From NCBI GenBank assembly GCA_900770665.1, contig CAAGKZ010000032.1, forward strand, positions 1 through 20,899: a DNA stretch of 20,899 bases. Reading direction: 5' to 3'. A program made the position numbers and the translations under genes. Numbering within the stretch: the stretch's first letter is position 1; every line of letters begins with the position of its first letter. This DNA comes from Bacteroidaceae bacterium. Lineage in GTDB: Bacteria > Bacteroidota > Bacteroidia > Bacteroidales > Bacteroidaceae. A model generated the notes under the pieces. That model saw only the letters and a list, made by a program, of their open reading frames with translations, ran no database searches and had not been told where the DNA came from. Shown one piece after another: positions 1-6,813 of this stretch.

Positions 1-287
1 AGTAAACTTCCACACATTAACATTGTTGATTTCTTTATCACTCGCAGTATAACATCAAACAAGTTTGTGTTAAGCTCGCTTAATCAAGAAATTCGCTTAC
101 TCGCAGCTTTCCGTTTTCCCCTTTCCGTTTTCCGTTTTCCGTTTCCCCCTTAGTCCCCCTTAATCACCCTTACCCCCCTTAGCTCCCGATCTTTTAACAT
201 CTTTTAACTAAACGGGGGGGGGTAATTTCTTGAGTTATAGTTACTTTTGTAAAATACTATGTAAATATTAACTATAAATTTATCTAT
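1..287. other. Intergenic region, no gene seen
   Basis: No credible coding frame is seen. The stretch holds a run of TTTTCCG units (about 108-146), a C-rich array of CCCCCTTA-type units at 9-10 base spacing (about 145-186), a nine-G homopolymer (214-222) and a candidate promoter -7 element just before the first gene. A 16-base segment at 72-87 recurs with one mismatch at 1916-1931, just past the end of the first gene. Confidence 0.7.
214..249 (+). promoter_or_regulatory. Candidate promoter with G9 tract at the -33 position
   Basis: TACTTTTG at 242-249 matches the Bacteroidetes -7 consensus TAnnTTTG and lies 38 bases before the start codon at 288. No TTTG is found at the expected 19-21 base spacing upstream. 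That position (about 217-222) is occupied instead by a run of nine G (214-222). The -7 element is convincing; the -33 half is missing or replaced. Confidence 0.45.
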
Positions 288-1901
288 ATGAAGAGATTTT
301 TACTCACAATCGCGCTTGTACTGCTTTGTGGCGTTACAATGGCGCAGACAGTTGTTACAACAATTAACACTGACCATGTTTACACACTCAAATGTAAAGC
401 AACCGACCATTCCGGTTTTATTGGTGTTACAGACAATGGAGAAATCAACGGTCGTTCAGCATCATCAACCTATATAAGATTTGAGGTTGCAGATGGCGTT
501 GATAATGGTTACTACATTAAAGTTGCAGGAAAGTATTTGAATGCGAATGGAAATACAATTACTCCTTCTGAAACAAAATCCACAGTATGGATTTTGGGAG
601 TTCCTACACATACAACCAATGTCGTAACTTTCCAATGCAAAGGCACACATAACTATCTCAACAATAATTACACAACAGGCACTCCATACCTTAAGGCAAA
701 CACACACAATGGCGGTCCCGGTTCCACCAACGCTTGCTCTTTGTGGGAAATGCGTGTATATACCGCAGATGCTTGGAAAAATGAAGAGTTGAAATATCTT
801 GGATATGTTGGTGGTTATGCATCTGAATTGAAAGATGAAATTGAAGCTATTACAACATTTGATGAGGCTACAGCCTTTGAGGCGAGCCACGAGAGATTGG
901 CTGTAAACACAAACGACTACTATCGCATTGTTGCCGTTGCACCAAAAGCCGCAAATGGTAACAGAGACTACAAAACTCTTGCTTTCAATGGCGAGGGAAA
1001 CCTTGTAACAACACCTTCAAGCGCTTCTAACATCAATCAAATATTCAAGTTCGAAAATGCCGGCGATGGTACGTTCTACTTGAAGAACCTAAATGCTGAC
1101 GGCTACTTGAACAAGATTTTAGCAGGCACCTATCGTTCTGGAATTGTTGCCAAGGAGAATGCTTGTAAATTGGATTTGACACACTACGGCAGTGCGCAGT
1201 GGAAACTCCATAATAGCGAGAGCAATGACAGCAAACACTGCCTTTTCGCAGAGAATCACGCAGGTGAGACCATAGCTTATGCATGTTCAGGTTGGGAGAA
1301 TGGTGCAAACTCTGCTTCTGCTTGGTACATTATCCCTGCAACAGAGGTTGAAATTACAGTAAACGAGTATGCATCGGTTTACTTGCCATTCGCAGTAAAT
1401 GTTAAAGGTGCAACAGCATACGCAGTAACTGAGACAAGTGAGACCTCTGCAACATTGACAGAAATGGTAGACATCGCAGCTAACGAGGGTGCTATCCTTG
1501 CCGGCAAAGGTAATGCAACACTCAATATCATCAATGAAGCAACAACGGATTGGGGTACTAACAAACTTGAGGGTACAACATACAACAAAATGATTGAAGG
1601 TGAGGCATATGTTCTTGGCAATGTTGACGGTGTTGGCCTTTATAAGGCACTGATGACAGATGGTAAGTGGAAGAACAACGCAAACAAGGCATACTTGCCT
1701 GCAAGTGCACTCCCTGCAGCAGCACAGGGTGCAGCAAACTTCAGCTTCCGCTTCGAGGGCGAGGGCACAACAGGCGTTGAAGAGGTGAAAACGGAAAACG
1801 GAAATGTGAAAACTATTTACGACCTCACCGGCCGCCGTGTTGAGGCTATCACAGCTCCCGGTATCTATATTGTAAACGGTAAGAAAGTGCTGGTTAAGTA
1901 A
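288..1901 (+). CDS. Secreted protein with beta-trefoil-like domains and C-terminal sorting tail
   Basis: 537 residues. Residues 1-20 form a signal peptide (positive start MKR, hydrophobic core, cut after TMAQ). Two regions (about 25-160 and 205-350) have the pattern of ricin-like beta-trefoil folds: YYIKVAGKYLN and FYLKNLNADGYLNK strand-turn repeats ending in W-type strands. Residues about 352-490 form a beta-rich module (YLPFAVNV ... NKAYLPASA) that also precedes the tail of the giant protein. The last 40-odd residues (TTGVEEV linker, IYDLTGRRV, then GIYIVNGKKVLVK) resemble a T9SS type A sorting domain, so surface display or release is inferred. No catalytic motif is seen; carbohydrate or protein binding is a guess. 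The start is fixed by the signal peptide. A 53-codon peptide gene lies 252 bases downstream. Confidence 0.85.
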   Translation: MKRFLLTIALVLLCGVTMAQTVVTTINTDHVYTLKCKATDHSGFIGVTDNGEINGRSASSTYIRFEVADGVDNGYYIKVAGKYLNANGNTITPSETKSTVWILGVPTHTTNVVTFQCKGTHNYLNNNYTTGTPYLKANTHNGGPGSTNACSLWEMRVYTADAWKNEELKYLGYVGGYASELKDEIEAITTFDEATAFEASHERLAVNTNDYYRIVAVAPKAANGNRDYKTLAFNGEGNLVTTPSSASNINQIFKFENAGDGTFYLKNLNADGYLNKILAGTYRSGIVAKENACKLDLTHYGSAQWKLHNSESNDSKHCLFAENHAGETIAYACSGWENGANSASAWYIIPATEVEITVNEYASVYLPFAVNVKGATAYAVTETSETSATLTEMVDIAANEGAILAGKGNATLNIINEATTDWGTNKLEGTTYNKMIEGEAYVLGNVDGVGLYKALMTDGKWKNNANKAYLPASALPAAAQGAANFSFRFEGEGTTGVEEVKTENGNVKTIYDLTGRRVEAITAPGIYIVNGKKVLVK

Positions 1902-1983
1902 GAGTAATGGTTGATAAGCTTGCTTAATCAAACATTACCGAATGTAAAGCACTTGCGCGAAGCGAAAGTATTGGTTAAGTAAG
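1883..1983 (+). repeat. Duplicated 3' end of the first gene
   Basis: The 20 bases spanning the end of the coding region and its stop (1883-1902, GAAAGTGCTGGTTAAGTAAG) recur at 1964-1983 with 18 of 20 identical, 81 bases further on. Between them is a short imperfect stem-loop (TTGATAAGC / GCTTAATCAA, 1911-1931). It looks like a partial tandem duplication of the gene end, or a scar of one. Confidence 0.5.
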
Positions 1984-2037
1984 TGATTAAAAAATAGAAA
2001 TGTAGGGGCAAACCGGCGTGTTCGCCCTTGCAAAACA

Positions 2038-2129
2038 ACCCCCTCGCCGTTGTACGGCACTCCCCCTTGAAGAGGGAGAGTTAAATCCTCCTCTGTAGGG
2101 GAGGTGGCACGAAGTGACGGAGGGGTATT
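2038..2129. repeat. Extragenic inverted-repeat element, copy A
   Basis: This G/C-rich element lies in AT-rich intergenic DNA. Its edges are roughly inverted (ACCCCCTC at 2038, GGAGGGGT at 2119), with inner hairpins CTCCC/GGGAG and CCTCC/GGGGAGG. Its last 11 bases, GGAGGGGTATT, are shared exactly with the end of copy B (2420-2430). It encodes nothing evident and resembles the small non-coding repeats common between Bacteroidales genes. The upstream stretch 2003-2037 (GTAGGGGCAAACC...) may belong to it. Confidence 0.55.
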
Positions 2130-2153
2130 AACTAAAAAATAATTATACGATAT

Positions 2154-2315
2154 ATGAAGAAGACTTATGTATCACCTCTTATGGTAGAGGTAAATATTGC
2201 AACAGAGTCAATGCTTGCAGCATCATTGCAAATGCACAGTGACAAGACAGTAGATACCTCAAACGGTGGCCAGCTTGGTAAAGAGAATGACCGCCAATGG
2301 GGCAATTTGTGGTAG
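2154..2315 (+). CDS. 53-residue peptide of a W-x-N-x-W family
   Basis: The peptide runs from MKKTYVSPLMVEVNI to RQWGNLW, with no signal peptide and no long hydrophobic helix. It is supported as a real gene by a second intact peptide at 15609-15770 that has the same length, the same start pattern (MK-[KR]-x-Y-[VI]-x-P) and the same kind of end (RQWGNLW against SDWDNIWGDM). The middle of each is polar and acidic. Both follow a secreted protein with a C-terminal sorting tail. The function is unknown; a small cytosolic partner, a processed peptide precursor or a regulatory product are all possible. I recall that short MKKxYxxP peptides are frequent in Bacteroidales, but I cannot name a characterised family. 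A perfect hairpin overlaps its stop codon. Confidence 0.65.
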   Translation: MKKTYVSPLMVEVNIATESMLAASLQMHSDKTVDTSNGGQLGKENDRQWGNLW

Positions 2316-2329
2316 TAATCCACAAATTG
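2303..2329 (+). terminator. Hairpin overlapping the peptide stop codon
   Basis: CAATTTGTGG at 2303-2312 pairs perfectly with CCACAAATTG at 2320-2329 across a seven-base loop that begins with the TAG stop. There is no T-run directly after it, so it may stabilise the 3' end of the mRNA rather than terminate transcription. Confidence 0.4.
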
Positions 2330-2371
2330 ACCTATCGGTGAGCTTTTTAGCGAATGGTTGCGGGCAGCGTT

Positions 2372-2430
2372 CCCTCCCCTCAGTCGGCAAGCCGACAGCA
2401 AGCCCTCCACTATTTTAGGGGAGGGGTATT
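2372..2430. repeat. Extragenic inverted-repeat element, copy B
   Basis: CCCTCCCCT (2372-2380) and AGGGGAGGG (2417-2425) form a perfect 9-base inverted repeat, enclosing a second perfect stem GTCGGC/GCCGAC (2383-2396). The end GGAGGGGTATT is identical to that of copy A. The two elements bracket the 53-codon gene. Confidence 0.6.
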
Positions 2431-2469
2431 CAGGCAGGGGAGCAGTTTAAAAGTTGCGCCCCGCGGGTC

Positions 2470-2511
2470 ACTGATAAAAAAGCGAGCCAATGGGGTAACC
2501 TTTGGAATTAA
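2470..2511 (+). pseudogene. C-terminal remnant of a second W-x-N-x-W peptide gene
   Basis: In frame, 2470-2511 reads TDKKASQWGNLWN followed by a TAA stop. It shares the QWGNLW ending of the peptide at 2154-2315. Upstream the frame is open only to 2419 and has no start codon, and sequence of repeat copy B takes the place of the expected N-terminal part. The reading is a duplicate peptide gene whose front was lost; chance similarity is unlikely for a six-residue identity that includes two tryptophans and sits before a stop. Confidence 0.5.
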
Positions 2512-2526
2512 TCTTTGACAACACGC

Positions 2527-2549
2527 ATTTACTTTTCAATAAAGTAAAT
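2527..2549. other. Perfect 9-base inverted repeat
   Basis: ATTTACTTT (2527-2535) and AAAGTAAAT (2541-2549) form a perfect stem with a five-base loop, 19 bases before the strong terminator. It could be part of the same 3' end structure or a protein-binding site. Confidence 0.4.
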
Positions 2550-2567
2550 TTCTCATTAGTTTAGTTG

Positions 2568-2603
2568 CGGGGCAGGTCTTCCCAAAGGCCTGCCCCGTTT
2601 TTT
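2568..2603 (+). terminator. Rho-independent terminator
   Basis: CGGGGCAGG (2568-2576) pairs perfectly with CCTGCCCCG (2589-2597), followed directly by six T (2598-2603). It would end transcripts of the first gene, the peptide gene and the remnant. Confidence 0.85.
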
Positions 2604-2629
2604 GAAAGTAGCAAAAGGGACTAAAGAGT

Positions 2630-2745
2630 AAAGGAACACTAACGGGAACTAAAGAACACTAAGGGCAACTAATGCTTTAGTCCCCTTAATTACCCTTAAC
2701 TCCCTTAATCACCCTTCCCCCCCCTAAATCCATTAATCCCCTTGT
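2630..2745. repeat. CCCTTA-type short repeat array upstream of the sulfatase
   Basis: Imperfect units of about 9-11 bases occur in two opposed halves: GGGAACTAAAG-type units (about 2630-2670), then CCCTTAAT-type units (about 2681-2743) that include a run of eight C (2717-2724). GGGACTAAAG (2617-2626) and CTTTAGTCCC (2675-2684) are perfect inverted repeats. Similar CCCTTA arrays precede the genes at 288 and 6814. Confidence 0.55.
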
Positions 2746-2750
2746 AAAAA

Positions 2751-2781
2751 TTGCATTTTTTAAAAATAAATACTATTTTTA
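2751..2781 (+). promoter_or_regulatory. Candidate sulfatase promoter
   Basis: TTG at 2751-2753 and TATTTTTA at 2774-2781 are separated by 20 bases, close to the Bacteroidetes TTTG-N19-21-TAnnTTTG layout, with A in place of the final G. This predicts a leader of about 100 bases before the sulfatase start at 2887. Confidence 0.45.
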
Positions 2782-2801
2782 CACACATAACCAACCATTT
2801 T

Positions 2802-2858
2802 ATGAAAAGGCTCCACCTGACCATTGAGGTGAACCCAAAAAGTTGGACGGAACAATAA
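2802..2858 (+). other. Short leader ORF resembling an insertion-sequence end
   Basis: An 18-codon frame, MKRLHLTIEVNPKSWTEQ, lies in the predicted sulfatase leader and ends 28 bases before the sulfatase start. It contains a small stem (CACCT/AGGTG) and the string TGAACCCAAAAAGTTGGAC, which resembles terminal inverted repeats of Bacteroidetes insertion sequences as I remember them. It may be an IS remnant or a translated leader; neither can be settled here. Confidence 0.3.
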
Positions 2859-2886
2859 AAAACAAAATACAAAACCTATAGTTAGT

Positions 2887-4497
2887 ATGAATAAAAAGAA
2901 TGCATTAATGCTTTTCGCCGGTATCCTGCCTGTCGTGGCTGCGGCACAAGATCGTCCTAATATTATATATATTATGTGCGACGATATGGGATACGGTGAT
3001 TTGGGTTGCTATGGTCAACAATTGATTTCTACGCCCAACTTGGACAGAATGGCTGCCGAGGGTATGCGCTTCACTCAAGCTTATGCCGGTAGCCCGGTGA
3101 GTGCACCATCGCGTGCATGTTTCATGACAGGCCAACATACAGGCCACGTTCACGTACGTGGTAATCGCGAGTACTGGCAAAGTGCACGTAGGGAGAACAT
3201 GTTTGGTTCGAATCCGGACTATCATATCATAGGCCAGGAGCCTTATAAGAACACACATAAGATTGTGCCTGAATTGTTTAAGGAAGCAGGCTATCGCACA
3301 GGTATGTTCGGTAAGTGGGCCGGTGGTTACTACAACATGAACTACCCCGACACCTATAAAGTGGATGCAGATGGCAACACCATTACCAGTGCCTCTGCTA
3401 CCAGCAGCTCGGCTTCATTGCCCAACAAGCGTGGCATCGACTGCTACTATGGCCCAATCTGCCAATTCCAGGCGCACACATACTATCCGAACTTCTTGAA
3501 TCGTTACGACCCCGAGAAGTATGGCGACAAGCATATTGTGGTAGATACATTGAAGCAGAATATCCAGCACCGCGACGTGTCGTCCGGAAATGCAGACTAT
3601 GAGAATCGTGAGCAATACACAGCCGACCTCATTCACCAATATGCTTTGGATTGGATAGACCGCCAGGAGCCCGGCAAGCCATTCCTTGGTATATTCACTT
3701 ATACTCTGCCTCATGCCGAGTTGTGGCAGCCCAATGACAGTATTTTGCAGAAGTATATCCAGGCATTTGAATGTGACGACAGTGGTTTTGGCGGCGCATT
3801 CTCCTCTTGGTATTACAAAAATTCCAACCGACATGCCCAATTTGCTGCCATGATTACTCGTCTCGATGCTCAGGTGGGCGAAATTTTCGCGAAGTTGGAA
3901 GAAAAGGGGCTTGCAGACAATACTCTCGTGATTTTCACATCAGACAACGGTCCTCACGAAGAAGGTGGAGCCGACCCCGATTGGTTCAACCGTGACGGTC
4001 TGCTGCGTGGAACCAAGCGTTCTACACACGAAGGCGGTATCCGTGTTCCGTTTATTGTCAAAGGCCCCGGAGTTCCTGCTGGTACAGTGAACGATCACCA
4101 GTTGGCATTCTATGACCTTATGCCTACACTCCTCGATTATGCAGGACTCAACGGCGATGCTTACAGTCGCAAGGCGAGCACAGCTACACAATATTGGGAC
4201 GGTATCTCGTTCAACAATACCCTTCGTGGAAATGATGCTGAACAGGAAAAGCATGAATTCCTCTACTGGGAGTTCCACGAGACAAATATGATGGCGTTGC
4301 GTATGGGCGACTGGAAGTTGGTTGTGAAGAATGGTGCGACACTGTTGTACGATCTTGCTGTTGATGTGCACGAAGATACAGACGTTGCCGCAGAAAATCC
4401 CGATGTGGTTCAAAAGATGGTACAAATCATCAATCAGGAGCATATAACCAGCGACTTGTTCAAAGTGACTATGCCCGGAGAATCAACAAAGAGATAA
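2887..4497 (+). CDS. Secreted serine-type sulfatase (family S1, formylglycine)
   Basis: 536 residues with a signal peptide (cut near VVAAAQ, residue 21). It is an alkaline-phosphatase-fold sulfatase that hydrolyses sulfate esters, probably on glycans. Metal ligands appear in CDDMGYGDLG (D32, D33) and TSDNGPH (D353, N354). The modification site is S72-A-P-S-R76, the Ser form of (C/S)-x-P-x-R, so activation would need a radical-SAM maturase of the anSME type, not present in this window. Further active-site blocks are PHAEL (H276) and GTKRSTHEGGIRVP (K377). The usual GKWHLG or GKWGLG block reads GKWAGG (K143-A145), an unusual variant. Length is normal for the family. There is no C-terminal sorting tail, so a periplasmic location is likely. 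The sulfated substrate cannot be told from sequence; similarity of pattern to N-acetylhexosamine-6-sulfatases is only an impression. Confidence 0.93.
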   Translation: MNKKNALMLFAGILPVVAAAQDRPNIIYIMCDDMGYGDLGCYGQQLISTPNLDRMAAEGMRFTQAYAGSPVSAPSRACFMTGQHTGHVHVRGNREYWQSARRENMFGSNPDYHIIGQEPYKNTHKIVPELFKEAGYRTGMFGKWAGGYYNMNYPDTYKVDADGNTITSASATSSSASLPNKRGIDCYYGPICQFQAHTYYPNFLNRYDPEKYGDKHIVVDTLKQNIQHRDVSSGNADYENREQYTADLIHQYALDWIDRQEPGKPFLGIFTYTLPHAELWQPNDSILQKYIQAFECDDSGFGGAFSSWYYKNSNRHAQFAAMITRLDAQVGEIFAKLEEKGLADNTLVIFTSDNGPHEEGGADPDWFNRDGLLRGTKRSTHEGGIRVPFIVKGPGVPAGTVNDHQLAFYDLMPTLLDYAGLNGDAYSRKASTATQYWDGISFNNTLRGNDAEQEKHEFLYWEFHETNMMALRMGDWKLVVKNGATLLYDLAVDVHEDTDVAAENPDVVQKMVQIINQEHITSDLFKVTMPGESTKR

Positions 4498-4520
4498 TGC
4501 AGTGAATCGTTGGAACACGC

Positions 4521-4548
4521 AAAGCACCTCGGACACCGGGTGTGCTTT
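4521..4548 (+). terminator. Stem-loop after the sulfatase gene
   Basis: AAAGCAC (4521-4527) pairs with GTGCTTT (4542-4548) around a GC-rich loop, 24 bases after the sulfatase stop. Only a short T-run follows (about 4561-4565), so it may be a weak or partial terminator between the sulfatase and the next gene. Confidence 0.45.
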
Positions 4549-4591
4549 GGTTATTCCGGATTTTTCCACATCTTTAAAAAAAGAAATCCAT

Positions 4592-6550
4592 ATGAAAAAG
4601 ATATTCTTCCTATTCTTGTCTCTGGTCACTGTTTTTCAAGGTTGGGCCTTTGAACAAGACAAATATTATACAATCAACCGCAATGGTGAATCGGGCTCGT
4701 ACATCTACGCAGCAGACGGGATGATGCAGACCGGTGCACTGAATGCAGACAATGGCGTGTATGTGTGGCAGTTTATCCCCACAGGCAAGGACAACTGCTA
4801 TTACATCAAGAACGTTGCGACTGAAACATATATGCAGTCGTCCAATATAACATTGAGCACAAATGTAAGCTTGGGTAATGACCCTGTAGAATATTATGTA
4901 AGCACTGGTGCCGGCACAACCGGTAGCGGTACGACATATTTCTTGGCTTCCAACGACCAAGGTACAATCAACTACAACGAAGATGCGACACTCGGCCTCA
5001 ACAAAGGCGCTACCGGTGTTGTAGCCTACTATGTGAAGACGGGTCGTGGAAATTCGTATTGGGAAATCACAGAGACCAGTTATAATACAACAGCTCCGGA
5101 GCCTCCTGCCGATGAAGACCCCGATGTCTGCCCTGCTATCGCTGCCTACAGAATGCCTTGTGGAACATATTCGGCAAAGACTCGCTTGACCCAAGTGGAT
5201 ATCACGGGCGAGGGTGTGTTGTCCGAATTGCACTACAAGCCAATGACTACCGGACGCTACACACTATACACAAAGGAACGTGCAAAATTGATGCACGGAG
5301 GTAATGTAAAGTTGACTGCAAAGCTACTTGGTGCAAATGAGATAGGTTTGGAGGTAACAGTATGGGCCGACTTTGACGGTGACGGAACTTTTGAGCAAAG
5401 CGTGAAACCAGCTTTGGGCGAATTGATTGAAGCAGAGTTTACAGTGCCTGCCGGTGATGCGACGAATGGCCGTTTCCGCATTCGCGTAGACCAAAGTGGT
5501 GGCGAGTCTGCCAACGCCGGTTTCTATGGCACATTGTATGATTTGCCGTTTGATTTTGGTGCTGCCCAGACACACCGCACATTGAAAGTTTCGGCCAATG
5601 TTGCCGAGCGTGGTACAGTTAGCATCAAGGATGCGACCGAAAAGGCGTTGGATGTTGAACCGGGCACTGAACTCACTGTCGTGGCAGAGGTGAAAGAAGG
5701 TTTCTTCTTCCACGGATGGCGTAAAGGTAGAACTATAGTTTCTTACAAGCCCGAATACACAGTGGTAATGACTGAAAACAAAGACCTCGTTGCAGTATTT
5801 GCTACAGTAGAGGGTGAAATCGAAGTTGAGGATGACGGCACTTATCCTGTCAATTTCCCGAAGAATACTACTGCGACCCGCACCGACCGCAAGCTCAATG
5901 CGGTGTCATTGTCAGCTACAAGTGGTGAAAAACAGACCCTGAACGTGACTGGCAGTAAGGTTTACAATGACTTGACTACAAAGGAAAGCAACTATCTGAA
6001 GTGCTTGCCTGGTGAGAGTTTGACAGCAGAACTTTCATACACCGGTACATGGATGCACGGTTATGTATTCATTGATGAAAACAACGACAAACAATTCTCG
6101 TTTGCCGAAGGCAACACCGACCAGACAGGTACCGAGGTAAAGAGTTTCAGTTTCTATTCGGGAGATTTCAACAATGATGCAAGCGGCTATAATTCTGCAG
6201 GCTCATATCTCACCGGCAATAGCCGCAATACAATGGCTTGTCCTTCATTCCCGGCACCGGCAGAACCGGGCACCTACCGTATTCGCTTCAAGGTTGACTG
6301 GAATAGCGTTGACCCGGGCGGACAGCTTGCTGCCGACGGCACCCCAACCGGTAGCAATGGTATCATTGCCAATGGTGGTTTCATCGTTGATGCCACCCTC
6401 GTTGTAGGCGATACAACAGGAATTGAGGTCGTGGAAACTACAACAACGGATTTACCTGTCTATACCATTGATGGCCGCCGTGTGAACAAATTGCAAGGCC
6501 TTCCTAAGGGCATATATATCATTGGTAACAAGAAGGTTTATGTGGAGTAA
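4592..6550 (+). CDS. Secreted GEVED and InlB-repeat protein with sorting tail
   Basis: 652 residues. The start at 4592 is chosen because it begins a clear signal peptide (MKKIFFLFLSLVTVF, cut near residue 19-20); an in-frame ATG at 4502 would add 30 residues encoded by the stem-loop region. Domains in order: beta-trefoil-like 22-165; a GEVED-like module 180-325 (VWADFDGDGTFEQS, RFRIRVDQSG); one divergent InlB B-repeat 328-404 (GTVSI ... FFHGWRKG ... LVAVF); a second GEVED-like module about 418-605 (YVFIDENNDKQFS, YRIRFKVDW); and a sorting tail 608-652 (VYTIDGRRV ... KGIYIIGNKKVYVE). No catalytic motif is seen. Such modules are usual in adhesive or glycan-binding surface proteins of Bacteroidales. 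It follows the sulfatase by 94 bases and may be partly co-transcribed with it. Confidence 0.85.
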   Translation: MKKIFFLFLSLVTVFQGWAFEQDKYYTINRNGESGSYIYAADGMMQTGALNADNGVYVWQFIPTGKDNCYYIKNVATETYMQSSNITLSTNVSLGNDPVEYYVSTGAGTTGSGTTYFLASNDQGTINYNEDATLGLNKGATGVVAYYVKTGRGNSYWEITETSYNTTAPEPPADEDPDVCPAIAAYRMPCGTYSAKTRLTQVDITGEGVLSELHYKPMTTGRYTLYTKERAKLMHGGNVKLTAKLLGANEIGLEVTVWADFDGDGTFEQSVKPALGELIEAEFTVPAGDATNGRFRIRVDQSGGESANAGFYGTLYDLPFDFGAAQTHRTLKVSANVAERGTVSIKDATEKALDVEPGTELTVVAEVKEGFFFHGWRKGRTIVSYKPEYTVVMTENKDLVAVFATVEGEIEVEDDGTYPVNFPKNTTATRTDRKLNAVSLSATSGEKQTLNVTGSKVYNDLTTKESNYLKCLPGESLTAELSYTGTWMHGYVFIDENNDKQFSFAEGNTDQTGTEVKSFSFYSGDFNNDASGYNSAGSYLTGNSRNTMACPSFPAPAEPGTYRIRFKVDWNSVDPGGQLAADGTPTGSNGIIANGGFIVDATLVVGDTTGIEVVETTTTDLPVYTIDGRRVNKLQGLPKGIYIIGNKKVYVE

Positions 6551-6576
6551 CTAAGGGAAGAATCAAACAAATCTAT

Positions 6577-6622
6577 AAAGCAAACTCCTCTGTCCCAATT
6601 CGGGCTGAGGAGTTTGCTTTAT
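6577..6622 (+). terminator. Strong stem-loop terminator
   Basis: AAAGCAAACTCCTC (6577-6590) pairs perfectly with GAGGAGTTTGCTTT (6607-6620), with a small CCC/GGG inner pairing. The 14-base stem lies 27 bases after the stop of the preceding gene. The trailing T-run is provided by the stem end itself. Confidence 0.75.
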
Positions 6623-6627
6623 TCCGG

Positions 6628-6715
6628 TCCCTTTAATAGCCCTTAATTGCCCTTAGTTCTCCTTAGAACCCTTAATAGCCCTTTATTCCCTTAATTTTCC
6701 CTTTTCTTGGTTCAC
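6628..6715. repeat. CCCTTA-type short repeat array upstream of the giant gene
   Basis: About eight imperfect units such as CCCTTTAATAG, CCCTTAATTG, CCCTTAGTT and CCCTTTATT follow one another at about 9-11 base spacing, near one helical turn. The array lies about 45-130 bases upstream of the promoter element at 6761 and matches the C-rich arrays before the genes at 288 and 2887. Confidence 0.55.
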
Positions 6716-6760
6716 CCAAATAAACATCACTTTAAATTTTAATAATATTTATATTATTAT

Positions 6761-6768
6761 TACCTTTG
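6761..6768 (+). promoter_or_regulatory. Promoter -7 element of the giant protease gene
   Basis: TACCTTTG matches TAnnTTTG exactly. At 20-base spacing upstream there is only TTTT (6737-6740), a weak -33 element. The predicted leader is about 40 bases and very A-rich. Confidence 0.5.
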
Positions 6769-6813
6769 TAAAATGCATAAAAAGGCAAATAATAAAAATA
6801 AACATAACAAACC

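Noticed and set aside
145..186. CCCTTA arrays as a CRISPR array
   Set aside because: Units are about 10 bases, imperfect and without spacers, and there are no cas genes.
1287..1931. Long minus-strand frames opposite the secreted genes (for example 1287-1931, 4610-5233, 13291-13836)
   Set aside because: They are rich in Cys and show no domain or start context; they arise from the codon use of the real + strand genes.
4502..4591. In-frame ATG at 4502 giving a 30-residue N-terminal extension of the GEVED protein
   Set aside because: The extension is encoded by the stem-loop after the sulfatase gene, and the signal peptide begins only at 4592.
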